Shown: piece by piece, positions 16,338-23,882 of the stretch
Numbering within the stretch: the stretch's first letter is position 1
How the letters are laid out: every line of letters begins with the position of its first letter
Source: an uncultured Eubacteriales bacterium
GTDB taxonomy: Bacteria; Bacillota; Clostridia; Saccharofermentanales; UBA5734
Reading direction: 5' to 3'
Length of the DNA: 63,361 nt
Assembly: GCA_903835065.1 (NCBI GenBank)
Contig: CAILLO010000011.1
Span: 1-63,361 of the forward strand
Notes under the pieces: generated by a model
Database searches by the model: none
Told to the model about the DNA's origin: nothing
The model's input: only the letters and a program-made list of their open reading frames with translations
Program-made: the position numbers and the translations under genes

Positions 16338-16502
16338 ATGAAGCAGGATCGGATCCGGCTCGGGGGGATTCCCGGGCACGTACAGGAAATCTACGTCCGT
16401 CAGGGCCGACCGATGCGGATCTACATCGCGGCGCTCTGCATCCTCGGCGTCCTGGCCGTCGTCGCGGCCTTCGCGATCATCGTGGACGCCGGGCTCCTGT
16501 AG
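16338..16502 (+). CDS. Small single-helix membrane protein
   Basis: A 54-residue protein, not recognised. The basic and soluble N-terminal part (MKQDRIRLGGIPGHVQEIYV) is followed by one hydrophobic helix (RIYIAALCILGVLAVVAAFA) and a short tail. The ATG at 16338 has GGAAGGAA six bases before it. The gene stands alone between the bL25 terminator and two tandem terminator hairpins, so it is an independent unit. It might be a membrane-stress or regulatory small protein; nothing more can be read from it. Confidence 0.6.
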   Translation: MKQDRIRLGGIPGHVQEIYVRQGRPMRIYIAALCILGVLAVVAAFAIIVDAGLL

Positions 16503-16510
16503 CCCCCTCC

Positions 16511-16538
16511 CGGTCCCGTCCAACCCGGGACCGATTTT
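16511..16538 (+). terminator. Intrinsic terminator (CGGTCCCG / CGGGACCG + ATTTT)
   Basis: The stem 16511-16518 pairs with 16526-16533, with a 7-base loop followed by ATTTT. It lies eight bases after the stop of the 54-residue gene. Confidence 0.75.
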
Positions 16539-16541
16539 CAC

Positions 16542-16580
16542 GAAGAAGGCACCCCCGTTCTCCCTGGGGGCGCCTTCTTC
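16542..16580 (+). terminator. Second, larger terminator hairpin
   Basis: GAAGAAGGCACCCCC (16542-16556) pairs with GGGGGCGCCTTCTTC (16566-16580), with one mismatch and a 9-base loop. The strong stem has little T-tract. It isolates the small membrane-protein gene from the next one. Confidence 0.7.
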
Positions 16581-16622
16581 CATGTCCGCGTGCGATAATG
16601 GGGTGGGAAAGGCGGTGGTTTC

Positions 16623-16904
16623 ATGGAGCGGATGACCCGCAGGACGGGTCCGGACGGACGGGCGACGGTCGACGGGAGCCACGTCGTCCGGGACGGTGGA
16701 AACGCAGGCGGCGACGCCGTCGAGCGGCTGGCCCGGTTCGAAGACGCGGTCGATGAGCTGCTCGCGGAACAGGCCGACGCGACCCGGCAGCTCGAGCGGC
16801 TGCGCGGCGAAGGCAGGTCGAAGTCCGTGCGCTTCCGCGAGCTGATGGGACGCAAGCTCACCGACCAGTACCTCCTGGTGCTCCTCGCGAGGCACGGGAT
16901 CTGA
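16623..16904 (+). CDS. Conserved small hypothetical protein (Clostridia-type, coiled coil)
   Basis: A 93-residue protein. The layout MERMTRR...ERLARFEDAVDELL...SVRFRELMGRKLTDQYLL matches a small conserved family common in Clostridia genomes and their phages, always of unknown function. The central part (residues ~35-65) should form a helical coiled coil. GATAAT near 16590 is a plausible -10. The start ATG at 16623 has only a weak ribosome site. Confidence 0.6.
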   Translation: MERMTRRTGPDGRATVDGSHVVRDGGNAGGDAVERLARFEDAVDELLAEQADATRQLERLRGEGRSKSVRFRELMGRKLTDQYLLVLLARHGI

Positions 16905-17157
16905 CGGGACGCGGCCCGGAAGCCGCCCGGAGAGGCTGGAAAAAAGCGACCGAAGGAGTATACATCGGGTTGTACGGGTCCAAGGACGGCTAGAAGGAGC
17001 GGCGAACGGCGCAGGCCGGCGGCGCGAGCTAGAGGACCTTCGGACGAGCGACCAGGGCGGCGGCTGCCGTTTCGTCCAGGGGAGACCGTGATTCGGATGG
17101 ACGGCAGTTCGGATTGTCGTCCTGTTTTCTATTTTTCACCGAGGGAGGAACGACCCG
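16905..17157 (+). promoter_or_regulatory. 253-base leader with competing hairpins upstream of the PAS/GGDEF-like gene
   Basis: Three helices can be drawn. GGACGA (17042-17047) can pair with TCGTCC (17072-17077) and enclose CTGCCGT (17064-17070). CTGCCGT can instead pair with ACGGCAG (17101-17107). That in turn blocks the terminator stem formed by 17099-17107 and 17114-17122. This is the layout of an attenuator or riboswitch expression platform. The upstream part (16905-17040) matches no riboswitch class I know. Confidence 0.45.
17099..17136 (+). terminator. Intrinsic terminator (GGACGGCAG / TTGTCGTCC) with long T-rich tail
   Basis: A nine-pair stem (two G-U pairs) has a 6-base loop and is followed by TGTTTTCTATTTTT. 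It ends only about 20 bases before the next ATG, so it is placed to attenuate that gene, although it could simply end the upstream transcript. Confidence 0.65.
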
Positions 17158-18216
17158 ATGCTGTCGCGACGGATCACCGAAGACCAGTGCAGACTCCTGT
17201 TCCGGAAGTCCTCCCAGGCGACCGCGGTCGTCCAGGACGACCGGATCGTCCTGTGCAACCCGAGCGCCGAGAAGTTCTGGGGCTACAAGGAAAGCGAGCT
17301 CAGGAAAATCCACTTCCTCGAGCTGACTCTGGCCGAGGACCGCAACCGCGCCCGCCAGGACATGATCAAGCGCCTCGAGGACCGCGAGCCCGTATCGCGG
17401 CCGGTCTACCGGATGCGCCGCCACGACGGCGACGTGTTCTGGGTCGAGTCGGGCGGCATCCGGATCGACTGGGAGGGCGCGCCCGCGTGGCTGGCCTTCT
17501 TCAGCGAAACGAAGACGAAGCTCCGCCACGAGGACCGGGAGAAGGTCCTGGGCGTCCACCTCGAGCCCGGCCTGCCGAAGCCCTCGGGCGACGTTCCGTC
17601 GCCCGTCGCCGCTCCAGCCGCCGTGCCCGCCGCGATTGCCGTACCCGCCGTGTCCGCCGTGTACGCCGTGCCCGCCGCGCAGGCCGCCGACCCGCAGCCG
17701 GTCGCATCCGCGCCCGCCCCGAGCGGCGCCGGAGGACCCGGCCTCGACCCGCTGACCGGCCTGTTCGGCCGCGCCGCCTTCGACGTCGAGCTCAAGCGAA
17801 TCGACAAGGAATCCTTCCTGCCCGTCACGATCCTCCTCGCCGTCCTCGACGACTTCGAGGAGTACCGCGAGCACTTCGGCGACGCCGCGGGCGACGAGCT
17901 GGTCCGCAATTTCGCCGGATTCCTGAAGAAGGAGTGCCGCGAGAGCGACTTCCTCGCCCGGATCGACGAAGAGCGGTTCGCTCTCGTGCTGCCCAGGACG
18001 GACTCGTGGATGGCGGAGGGCCTCGAACGCCGCGTCTCGGAGGACCTCGCCGCGAGCAAGGGCGGCGCCGTGCCGTTCTCCGCGACCTTCGGCAAGCAGA
18101 CGCGCGACAAGATGGACATGGACTTCGACCAGGCGTTCGCGGCCGCATCGGACCGGCTGGACCGCCGGAAGAAGATGCACGAGATCTTCAAGGGCATGCC
18201 GGGAGATATCTTCTAG
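17158..18216 (+). CDS. PAS domain protein with degenerate GGDEF domain
   Basis: A 352-residue cytoplasmic protein. Residues ~10-125 form a PAS domain (VVQDDRIVLCNPSAEKFWGY). Residues ~150-190 are an Ala/Pro/Val-rich linker. Residues ~195-345 form a GGDEF-like domain that starts DPLTGLFGRAAF. The active-site motif is RIDEERFALVLP instead of RxGGDEFxxxLP, so both Gly residues are lost and cyclic-di-GMP synthesis is unlikely. It may act as a sensor or binding scaffold. The start has GAGGGAGGAA upstream. The gene is preceded by an attenuator-like leader. Confidence 0.8.
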   Translation: MLSRRITEDQCRLLFRKSSQATAVVQDDRIVLCNPSAEKFWGYKESELRKIHFLELTLAEDRNRARQDMIKRLEDREPVSRPVYRMRRHDGDVFWVESGGIRIDWEGAPAWLAFFSETKTKLRHEDREKVLGVHLEPGLPKPSGDVPSPVAAPAAVPAAIAVPAVSAVYAVPAAQAADPQPVASAPAPSGAGGPGLDPLTGLFGRAAFDVELKRIDKESFLPVTILLAVLDDFEEYREHFGDAAGDELVRNFAGFLKKECRESDFLARIDEERFALVLPRTDSWMAEGLERRVSEDLAASKGGAVPFSATFGKQTRDKMDMDFDQAFAAASDRLDRRKKMHEIFKGMPGDIF

Positions 18217-18332
18217 CCTCGCGCCGCCGCTTCTCCGGACTGGAGGAAAAAGGCCTGACGGGGAGGCCCGGAACGGGTTCCCAAGAAGCGTTCCGACGCC
18301 CTTCGCGCGCTCCCGGACAGTATCCGGCTCGC

Positions 18333-18362
18333 TTGACATCGCCGAACGGGGCGGTCTATCAT
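18333..18362 (+). promoter_or_regulatory. Promoter of the transglutaminase/Dlt-like operon
   Basis: TTGACA (18333-18338), an 18-base spacer and TATCAT (18357-18362), about 29 bases before the GTG start at 18391. Confidence 0.7.
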
Positions 18363-18390
18363 TTATTGAGAAATCGAAAGGCGGCCTCTG

Positions 18391-19743
18391 GTGAAGAAGT
18401 CCTCCCCGACCCCGCAGAAACCCTCCGGACGGCCCTCCGCCCCGGTCTCCCCGAATTCGGCGAAGCGACCGGCCCGCAGGAAGGGAGTCGCCCCCCGCGT
18501 TCTCTGGATTTCCGGCGCCTTCGTCCTCGTCGCCGTCTGCGGGATCCTCGCCCTGAACCACTTCCTCAACCCGGGCGTCGTCCGCCGCGTGACGATCGAG
18601 GCCGGCACCGGCGTGCCCGTCGCGGCGCGCTTCGTCTCCAACACCCGGTTCCGCGCCCAGTACGCCTCCGACGTCTCCGGCGTCGACACCTCCACGCCAG
18701 GGACCTATGACCTGAAGATCCTGATCGACGACAAGGAATACGATGTGACGCTCGCCGTGTCCGACACGACCCCGCCGACCGGCGACCCGGCCGAGGCGAG
18801 CACCTGGAAGGGCGAGCCCCTCGACCCGTCCGTCTTCGTGACCGGCCTGAAGGACGCGACCGCCGTGACCGTCGCCTACAAGACGCAGCCCGATTTCGGG
18901 ACGGCCGGCGACCAGACCGTGACGCTCGTGCTGACCGACACCTCCGGCAACACGTCCGAGGTCCAGTCGAAGCTGACCGTCCTCGCCGACACCGAGAAGC
19001 CCGTGATCTCGGGCGTCACGGACCTCAGCGTCTTCGTCGGAGATACGATCGCCTACCGGACCGGCGTGACCGTGACCGACAACCACGACGCGACCGTCAC
19101 GCTCGAGATCGACAATTCCGGAGTGGACCTCACCCGGCCCGGCGCCTATCCCGTCGTCTATTCGGCGACCGATGCGGCCGGCAACCGCGCCGAGGTCACC
19201 GCGACCGTCACCGTGGCCGTCAAGCCGGCGGGCGTTGTCACCTTGGCCGACCTCAACGCCAAGATCGACGAGATCTTCGCCCAGATTCTCAAGCCCGGCA
19301 TGACCGACCTCGATAAAATGAGCGCGATCTTCTACTATATCGCCGACCACATCAACTACACCGGCACGTCCGACAAGAGCGACTGGGTGAAGGCCGCCTA
19401 TTTCGGCATCACGCGCGGCTCGGGCGACTGCTTCAACTACTTCGCCCTCGCCAAGGGCATGCTCACGCGCGCCGGCTACGAGACGATTCCGATCGAGCGC
19501 GTCCCCGCGAAGACGCACCACTTCTGGAACCTCGTGAAGTACAACGGCCAGTGGTACCACTTCGACGCGATGCCCAACCTCAAGTACTACCACTTCGTCT
19601 GCCTGCTCCGGACCGACGCGGAGGTCGCGGCATATTCGGCCAGCAAGGACGCGGAGGGCCTCTTCTACGTCTTCGACCACACGGGGATCCCCGCCACCGC
19701 GACCGTGCCGCTCGATATCGAGCGCAAGGTCATCGATGGCTGA
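18391..19743 (+). CDS. Membrane-anchored transglutaminase-like protein with Ig-like domains
   Basis: A 450-residue protein with a GTG start. A basic N-terminus of about 35 residues and one helix (RVLWISGAFVLVAVCGILAL) anchor it in the membrane. Residues ~60-285 form beta-sandwich repeats of the DUF5011 type (TPGTYDLKILIDDKEYDVTL, DTEKPVISGVTDLSVFVGD, RPGAYPVVYSATDAAGNRAE). Residues ~290-430 are a transglutaminase-like domain with the full catalytic triad: Cys347 in SGDCFNYF, His376/377 in THHFWNLV and Asp392 in HFDAMP. It is first in the operon and overlaps the racemase gene by eight bases. It may cut, crosslink or amidate the extracellular polymer served by the rest of the operon; the substrate is unknown. 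Confidence 0.85.
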   Translation: MKKSSPTPQKPSGRPSAPVSPNSAKRPARRKGVAPRVLWISGAFVLVAVCGILALNHFLNPGVVRRVTIEAGTGVPVAARFVSNTRFRAQYASDVSGVDTSTPGTYDLKILIDDKEYDVTLAVSDTTPPTGDPAEASTWKGEPLDPSVFVTGLKDATAVTVAYKTQPDFGTAGDQTVTLVLTDTSGNTSEVQSKLTVLADTEKPVISGVTDLSVFVGDTIAYRTGVTVTDNHDATVTLEIDNSGVDLTRPGAYPVVYSATDAAGNRAEVTATVTVAVKPAGVVTLADLNAKIDEIFAQILKPGMTDLDKMSAIFYYIADHINYTGTSDKSDWVKAAYFGITRGSGDCFNYFALAKGMLTRAGYETIPIERVPAKTHHFWNLVKYNGQWYHFDAMPNLKYYHFVCLLRTDAEVAAYSASKDAEGLFYVFDHTGIPATATVPLDIERKVIDG

Positions 19744-20467
19744 CCCCGCCCGGAAGACGCTCGGCGTGATCGGGGGCCTCGGGCCCCTCGCGACCGCGCT
19801 TTTCCTCGAGCTGGTGATCCAGATGACCGACGCCGCCTGCGACCAGGAGCACCTCGACATGGTGATCTTCAACACGCCGTCGGTGCCCGACCGCACGCGC
19901 TTTCTGCTCGGCCTGAGCACCGACAGCCCGCTGCCCGGGATGGTCCGGATCGGCCGGGCCCTGTCGGCCGAGGGCTGCCACTGCATCGCCGTGCCCTGCA
20001 TCACCGCGCACGCCTTCTACCGCGAGCTGTCCGAGGCGATCGACCGCCCGATCCTGCACGCGGTGCGCGACACGGCGCGCCACCTGCGCGAGGCCGGCGT
20101 CGTGGCGGCCGGCATCGCCGCCACCGACGGCACGCTGGCCACGGGCCTCTTCCAGGCCGAGTTCGCCGCCGTCGGGATCCGCGCCGTCGTACCGTCCGAG
20201 GACGCGCAGCGCCAGGTGATGAGCATCATCTACGACGATGTGAAGGCCGGGCGTCCGGCCGACCTCGGCAAGTTCGACGCCGTGTCCGACGAACTCCGCC
20301 GCAACGGCGCGGAGGCGGTCGTGCTCGGGTGCACCGAGCTGTCGCTCGTGAAGCGCGAGCGGGAGATCGGCCCGGGGTATCTCGACGCGATGGAGGTCCT
20401 CGCCGCGGAGTCCGTCAGGGCCTGCGGCTATCCCCTGAAGAGCCGCTATCGCAGGCTGCTGGCCTGA
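19736..20467 (+). CDS. Aspartate/glutamate racemase family protein
   Basis: A 243-residue two-domain racemase. The family motifs are GVIGGLGPLAT at the N-terminus, the first catalytic Cys in IAVPCITAHAF (residue ~84), and the second in VLGCTELSLV (residue ~202). The family makes D-Asp or D-Glu without cofactor. Its position between the transglutaminase and the adenylation gene, with an 8-base overlap upstream and a 26-base gap downstream, suggests that it supplies a D-amino acid to the adenylating enzyme. Hydantoin racemase or maleate isomerase activity cannot be excluded. Confidence 0.88.
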   Translation: MADPARKTLGVIGGLGPLATALFLELVIQMTDAACDQEHLDMVIFNTPSVPDRTRFLLGLSTDSPLPGMVRIGRALSAEGCHCIAVPCITAHAFYRELSEAIDRPILHAVRDTARHLREAGVVAAGIAATDGTLATGLFQAEFAAVGIRAVVPSEDAQRQVMSIIYDDVKAGRPADLGKFDAVSDELRRNGAEAVVLGCTELSLVKREREIGPGYLDAMEVLAAESVRACGYPLKSRYRRLLA

Positions 20468-20493
20468 CCACCCGACCCACGAGGAGAACTCCG

Positions 20494-22026
20494 ATGCCCA
20501 ACCACGTGCTGGCCTATCTCGAGCGCACGGCCCCCCGCGTCCCGGACAAGGTCGCCTTCTCCAACGGGACCGACGCCCTGACCTTCCGCGAGGTCCACGA
20601 CCAGAGCCGCGCGATCGGCTCCTTCCTCGCCGGCCGCGGCTTCCACCGGCAGCCCGTCGCCGTCTTCATGAACAAGCACCCGAAGGCGATCGTCGCCTTC
20701 CTCGGCGTCGCCGCCGCCGGCTGCTTCTACGCGCCGATCGACGAGGAGATGCCCGCGTTCCGCATCGAGCTGATCTTCGGGACCCTCTCTCCCGCCGCCG
20801 TGATCTGCGACGCGCGCGGCAAGGCCGCCCTCGAGAAGCTCGCGTTCGCGGGCGAGGTCTTCCTGTACGACGAGATCCGAAGCACCCCCGTCGACGATGC
20901 GGCGCTCGCAGCCGTGCGCGCCCGCCACGTCGACACCGACCCGCTCTACGTCGTCTTCACTTCCGGCTCGACCGGCGTTCCCAAGGGCGTCGTCGCCTGC
21001 CACCGCTCCGTGATCGAGTACGTCGAGGTGCTGTCCGAGACGCTCGGCTTCTCCGAGGAGACCGTCTTCGGCATGCAGGTGCCGCTCTACTTCGACGCCT
21101 GCCTGAAGGAGATCTTCCCGACGCTGATGTTCGGCGCGACGACCTATCTCGTCCCGAAGAACCTCTTCATGTTCCCGGTCAAGCTCGTCGAGTTCCTGGA
21201 CCGGTACAGGGTGAACACCGTGTGCTGGGTCGTCTCGGCGCTCACCATGATCTCGGCCTTCGGCACCTTCGAGAAGGCGGTCCCCGAGACGCTCACGACC
21301 GTCGCCTTCGGCAGCGAGGTGTTCCCGCTCCGCCAGCTGGACCTCTGGCGCAAGGCGCTCCCGCGCGCGAAATTCACCAACTTGTACGGGCCGACCGAGG
21401 CGACCGGGATGACCTGCTTCTACCACGTCGACCGCGAGTTCGGAGAAGGCGAGTCCGTGCCGATCGGCCGGCCGTTCCCCAACCGCGAGGTGATCCTGCT
21501 CGACGACGACGACAAGGTGCCCGCGCCCGGCGGCATCGGCGAGATCTGCGTCCGCGGCACTTCGGTCACGCTCGGCTACTACCGGTCCCCGGACAGGACC
21601 GCCGCCTCCTTCGTCCAGAACCCGCTCCACGCCGACTACCCCGAGACGATCTACCGCACCGGCGACCTGGGGCGGTACAACGAGCGCGGCGAACTGCTGT
21701 TCGTGTCGCGCAAGGACTACCAGATCAAGCACATGGGCCACCGCATCGAACTCGGCGAAATCGAGGCCGACGTCCAGCTCGTGGACGGGGTGCGGCTCGC
21801 CTGCTGCGTCTACGACAAGGAGAGCGAGCGGATCGTGCTGTACTACGTCGGGGAGATCGCCCCGGCCGACCTGCTCGTCGAGCTGCGCGCCCGCCTGCCG
21901 CGCTACATGCTGCCCAACGCCGTCGAACCGCTCGACGCGCTGCCGCTGACGGCCAACGCCAAGATTGACCGGGTCTCCCTCATGACCTACACTGAGCGGA
22001 AAAGGAAGGAGAGCCGGAATGGATGA
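20494..22026 (+). CDS. Amino acid adenylation enzyme (DltA-like)
   Basis: A 510-residue stand-alone adenylation enzyme. It activates a carboxylic acid with ATP and loads it on a carrier protein. The core motifs are FTSGSTGVPKG (155-165), NLYGPTEATG, YRTGDLGRYN, the hinge DYQIKHMGHRIELGEIE and the C-terminal catalytic Lys in NAKIDR. Asp201 in the YFDACLKEIF block sits where NRPS and DltA enzymes bind the alpha-amino group, so the substrate is probably an amino acid. The local sequence does not match the D-Ala pocket of DltA that I know. GAGGAGAA precedes the ATG. The stop overlaps the carrier gene by eight bases. Confidence 0.88.
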   Translation: MPNHVLAYLERTAPRVPDKVAFSNGTDALTFREVHDQSRAIGSFLAGRGFHRQPVAVFMNKHPKAIVAFLGVAAAGCFYAPIDEEMPAFRIELIFGTLSPAAVICDARGKAALEKLAFAGEVFLYDEIRSTPVDDAALAAVRARHVDTDPLYVVFTSGSTGVPKGVVACHRSVIEYVEVLSETLGFSEETVFGMQVPLYFDACLKEIFPTLMFGATTYLVPKNLFMFPVKLVEFLDRYRVNTVCWVVSALTMISAFGTFEKAVPETLTTVAFGSEVFPLRQLDLWRKALPRAKFTNLYGPTEATGMTCFYHVDREFGEGESVPIGRPFPNREVILLDDDDKVPAPGGIGEICVRGTSVTLGYYRSPDRTAASFVQNPLHADYPETIYRTGDLGRYNERGELLFVSRKDYQIKHMGHRIELGEIEADVQLVDGVRLACCVYDKESERIVLYYVGEIAPADLLVELRARLPRYMLPNAVEPLDALPLTANAKIDRVSLMTYTERKRKESRNG

Positions 22027-22246
22027 ACTCCTCAGGATCCTGACGAAGCTCCACCCCGACGTCGACTTCACGGGCCGCGCCGACCTGATCGACGCCGGCG
22101 TGCTCGATTCGTTCGACATCATCTCCCTCGTCGCCGAGGTCGATTCCGTGTTCGACGTGCGGATCCCCGCCGAGGAGATCGTGCCCGAGAACTTCAACTC
22201 CGCCGTCGCTCTCTACGCGATGATCCAGCGTCTGGCCGACGAGTAG
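22019..22246 (+). CDS. Acyl/aminoacyl carrier protein (DltC-like)
   Basis: A 75-residue carrier protein. Ser31 in GVLDSFDIISLV is the 4'-phosphopantetheine attachment site, and the four-helix layout is complete. It overlaps the adenylation gene by eight bases and is followed 18 bases later by the MBOAT gene. This gives the Dlt-type partner set, with carrier and transferase genes in swapped order compared with the usual dltABCD. Confidence 0.9.
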   Translation: MDELLRILTKLHPDVDFTGRADLIDAGVLDSFDIISLVAEVDSVFDVRIPAEEIVPENFNSAVALYAMIQRLADE

Positions 22247-22264
22247 GGCGGGGACGTAGCGACC

Positions 22265-23872
22265 GTGCTGTTCACCTCGTACGCGTTCGTCGCCTTCGTC
22301 GCCGTCGTGGCGGTGCTCTACTACGTGCTTCCGAAGAAGGCGCAGTGGCCGCTGCTGCTGCTCGCGAGCTACGTCTTCTACTTTATCGCCGGCCCCTCCT
22401 TCCTGATCTACATCACCGCGACGGTCGTCTCCACCTGGTACGCCGGCCTGCGCATCGGCCGGATCGGGGCCGCCCACGCCGCGGACGCCGAAGCGGGGAA
22501 GGCGACCCGCTCGAAGGAGGACCGCAAGGCCGTCAAGGCGAAGGCCAAGGCGAAGGCCAAGGCGAAGCAGCGCGCATGGCTCGTCGCGTGCCTGCTCTTC
22601 AACTTCGGCATCCTCGCGGTCGTGAAGTACTCCAACTTCGCGATCTTCAACGTGAACTCGCTGCTCGCCGCGTTCGGTTCGCCGGACAAGCTGTCGTTCC
22701 TCACGATCGCCCTGCCGATGGGCATCTCGTTCTACACCTTCAAGACGATGTCCTACCTGATCGACCTCTACCGCGGCAAGTTCCCCGCCGAGCGCAACGT
22801 CTTCCGACTCGCGCTGTTCACGTCGTTCTTCCCGCAGCTCGTCCAGGGCCCGATCTCCCGCTTCGACGACCTGTCGAAGTCGCTGTTCGAGGAGCACCGC
22901 TTCGACCGCCGCGTCGTGCTGTCCGGCCTGCAGCGCATCCTCTGGGGGTTCTTCAAGAAGCTCGTGATCGCCGACCGCATCCTCGCCGGCGTGACGACGC
23001 TGATCAAGAACCCCGACCAGTACACGGGCGCGTTCGTCCTCGTCGGCATGCTCTTCTACGCGCTGCAGCTCTACGCCGACTTCACGGGCGGCATCGACAT
23101 CACGATCGGCATCTCCGAGATGCTCGGCATCAAGGTCGCGGAGAACTTCAACGCGCCGTTCCTTTCCCGGAACATCACCGATTACTGGCGCCGCTGGCAC
23201 ATCACCATGGGCACCTGGTTCCGCGACTACATCTTCTACCCGATGTCCGTGGCCCAACCGATGCTCCGGCTGTCCCGCTGGTGCCGCGAGAAGCTCGGCG
23301 AGGGCTTCGGCAAGCGCGTCACCGTCTACATGGCGACGATCGTGACCTGGTTCGCGACCGGCATCTGGCACGGCAGCAGCTGGAACTTCATCGCCTGGGG
23401 CCTCGCGAACGGCTTCGTCATCATCCTCTCCCACGAGTGCGAGCCGCTCTACAAGCGCTTCCACGCGCGGTTCCACTGGAAGGGGAAGCCCGCCTACACC
23501 GCCTTCGAGGTCGTGCGCACGGTGCTGCTGATGAGCTCGATCCGCCTGTTCGACTGCTACCGCGACGTGCCGCTCACGTTCCGCATGTTCGGCACGATGT
23601 TCACGACCTTCAACTACGGCCGCCTCTTCGACGGCACGCTGCTGAAGATCGGACTGTCCGGCGCGGACTACGCCGTCCTCGGCGTCGGCCTCGCCGTCCT
23701 GATCGGCAGCCGCGTCGTCAAGGACCGCACCGGCGACTTCCGCGAGCGGCTCGCGGCGGGTCCCGCCTGGGTGCGCACGGCGGCGACCTTCGCCCTGATC
23801 CTCGCGATCCTGGTCCTCGGCGCGTACGGGATCGGCTACGATGCGAAGCAGTTCATCTACAACCAGTTCTAG
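22265..23872 (+). CDS. MBOAT membrane acyltransferase (DltB/AlgI-like)
   Basis: A 535-residue protein with about eleven membrane helices and a GTG start. It is a membrane-bound O-acyltransferase: DYWRRWHITMGTWFRDYIF contains His312, and the conserved His369 is in TGIWHGSSWNFIAWG. In Dlt systems the homologous protein takes the aminoacyl group from the carrier and passes it across the membrane. A Lys/Ala-rich loop (residues ~78-103) should be cytoplasmic. It lies 18 bases after the carrier gene and ten bases before the SGNH-like gene. Confidence 0.9.
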   Translation: MLFTSYAFVAFVAVVAVLYYVLPKKAQWPLLLLASYVFYFIAGPSFLIYITATVVSTWYAGLRIGRIGAAHAADAEAGKATRSKEDRKAVKAKAKAKAKAKQRAWLVACLLFNFGILAVVKYSNFAIFNVNSLLAAFGSPDKLSFLTIALPMGISFYTFKTMSYLIDLYRGKFPAERNVFRLALFTSFFPQLVQGPISRFDDLSKSLFEEHRFDRRVVLSGLQRILWGFFKKLVIADRILAGVTTLIKNPDQYTGAFVLVGMLFYALQLYADFTGGIDITIGISEMLGIKVAENFNAPFLSRNITDYWRRWHITMGTWFRDYIFYPMSVAQPMLRLSRWCREKLGEGFGKRVTVYMATIVTWFATGIWHGSSWNFIAWGLANGFVIILSHECEPLYKRFHARFHWKGKPAYTAFEVVRTVLLMSSIRLFDCYRDVPLTFRMFGTMFTTFNYGRLFDGTLLKIGLSGADYAVLGVGLAVLIGSRVVKDRTGDFRERLAAGPAWVRTAATFALILAILVLGAYGIGYDAKQFIYNQF

Positions 23873-23882
23873 GGAGGGCGGG

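Noticed and set aside
22500-22570. Short repeat (AAGGCGAAGGCC) in the MBOAT gene as a regulatory element
   Set aside because: It encodes a Lys/Ala-rich cytoplasmic loop in frame and is a simple coding repeat.
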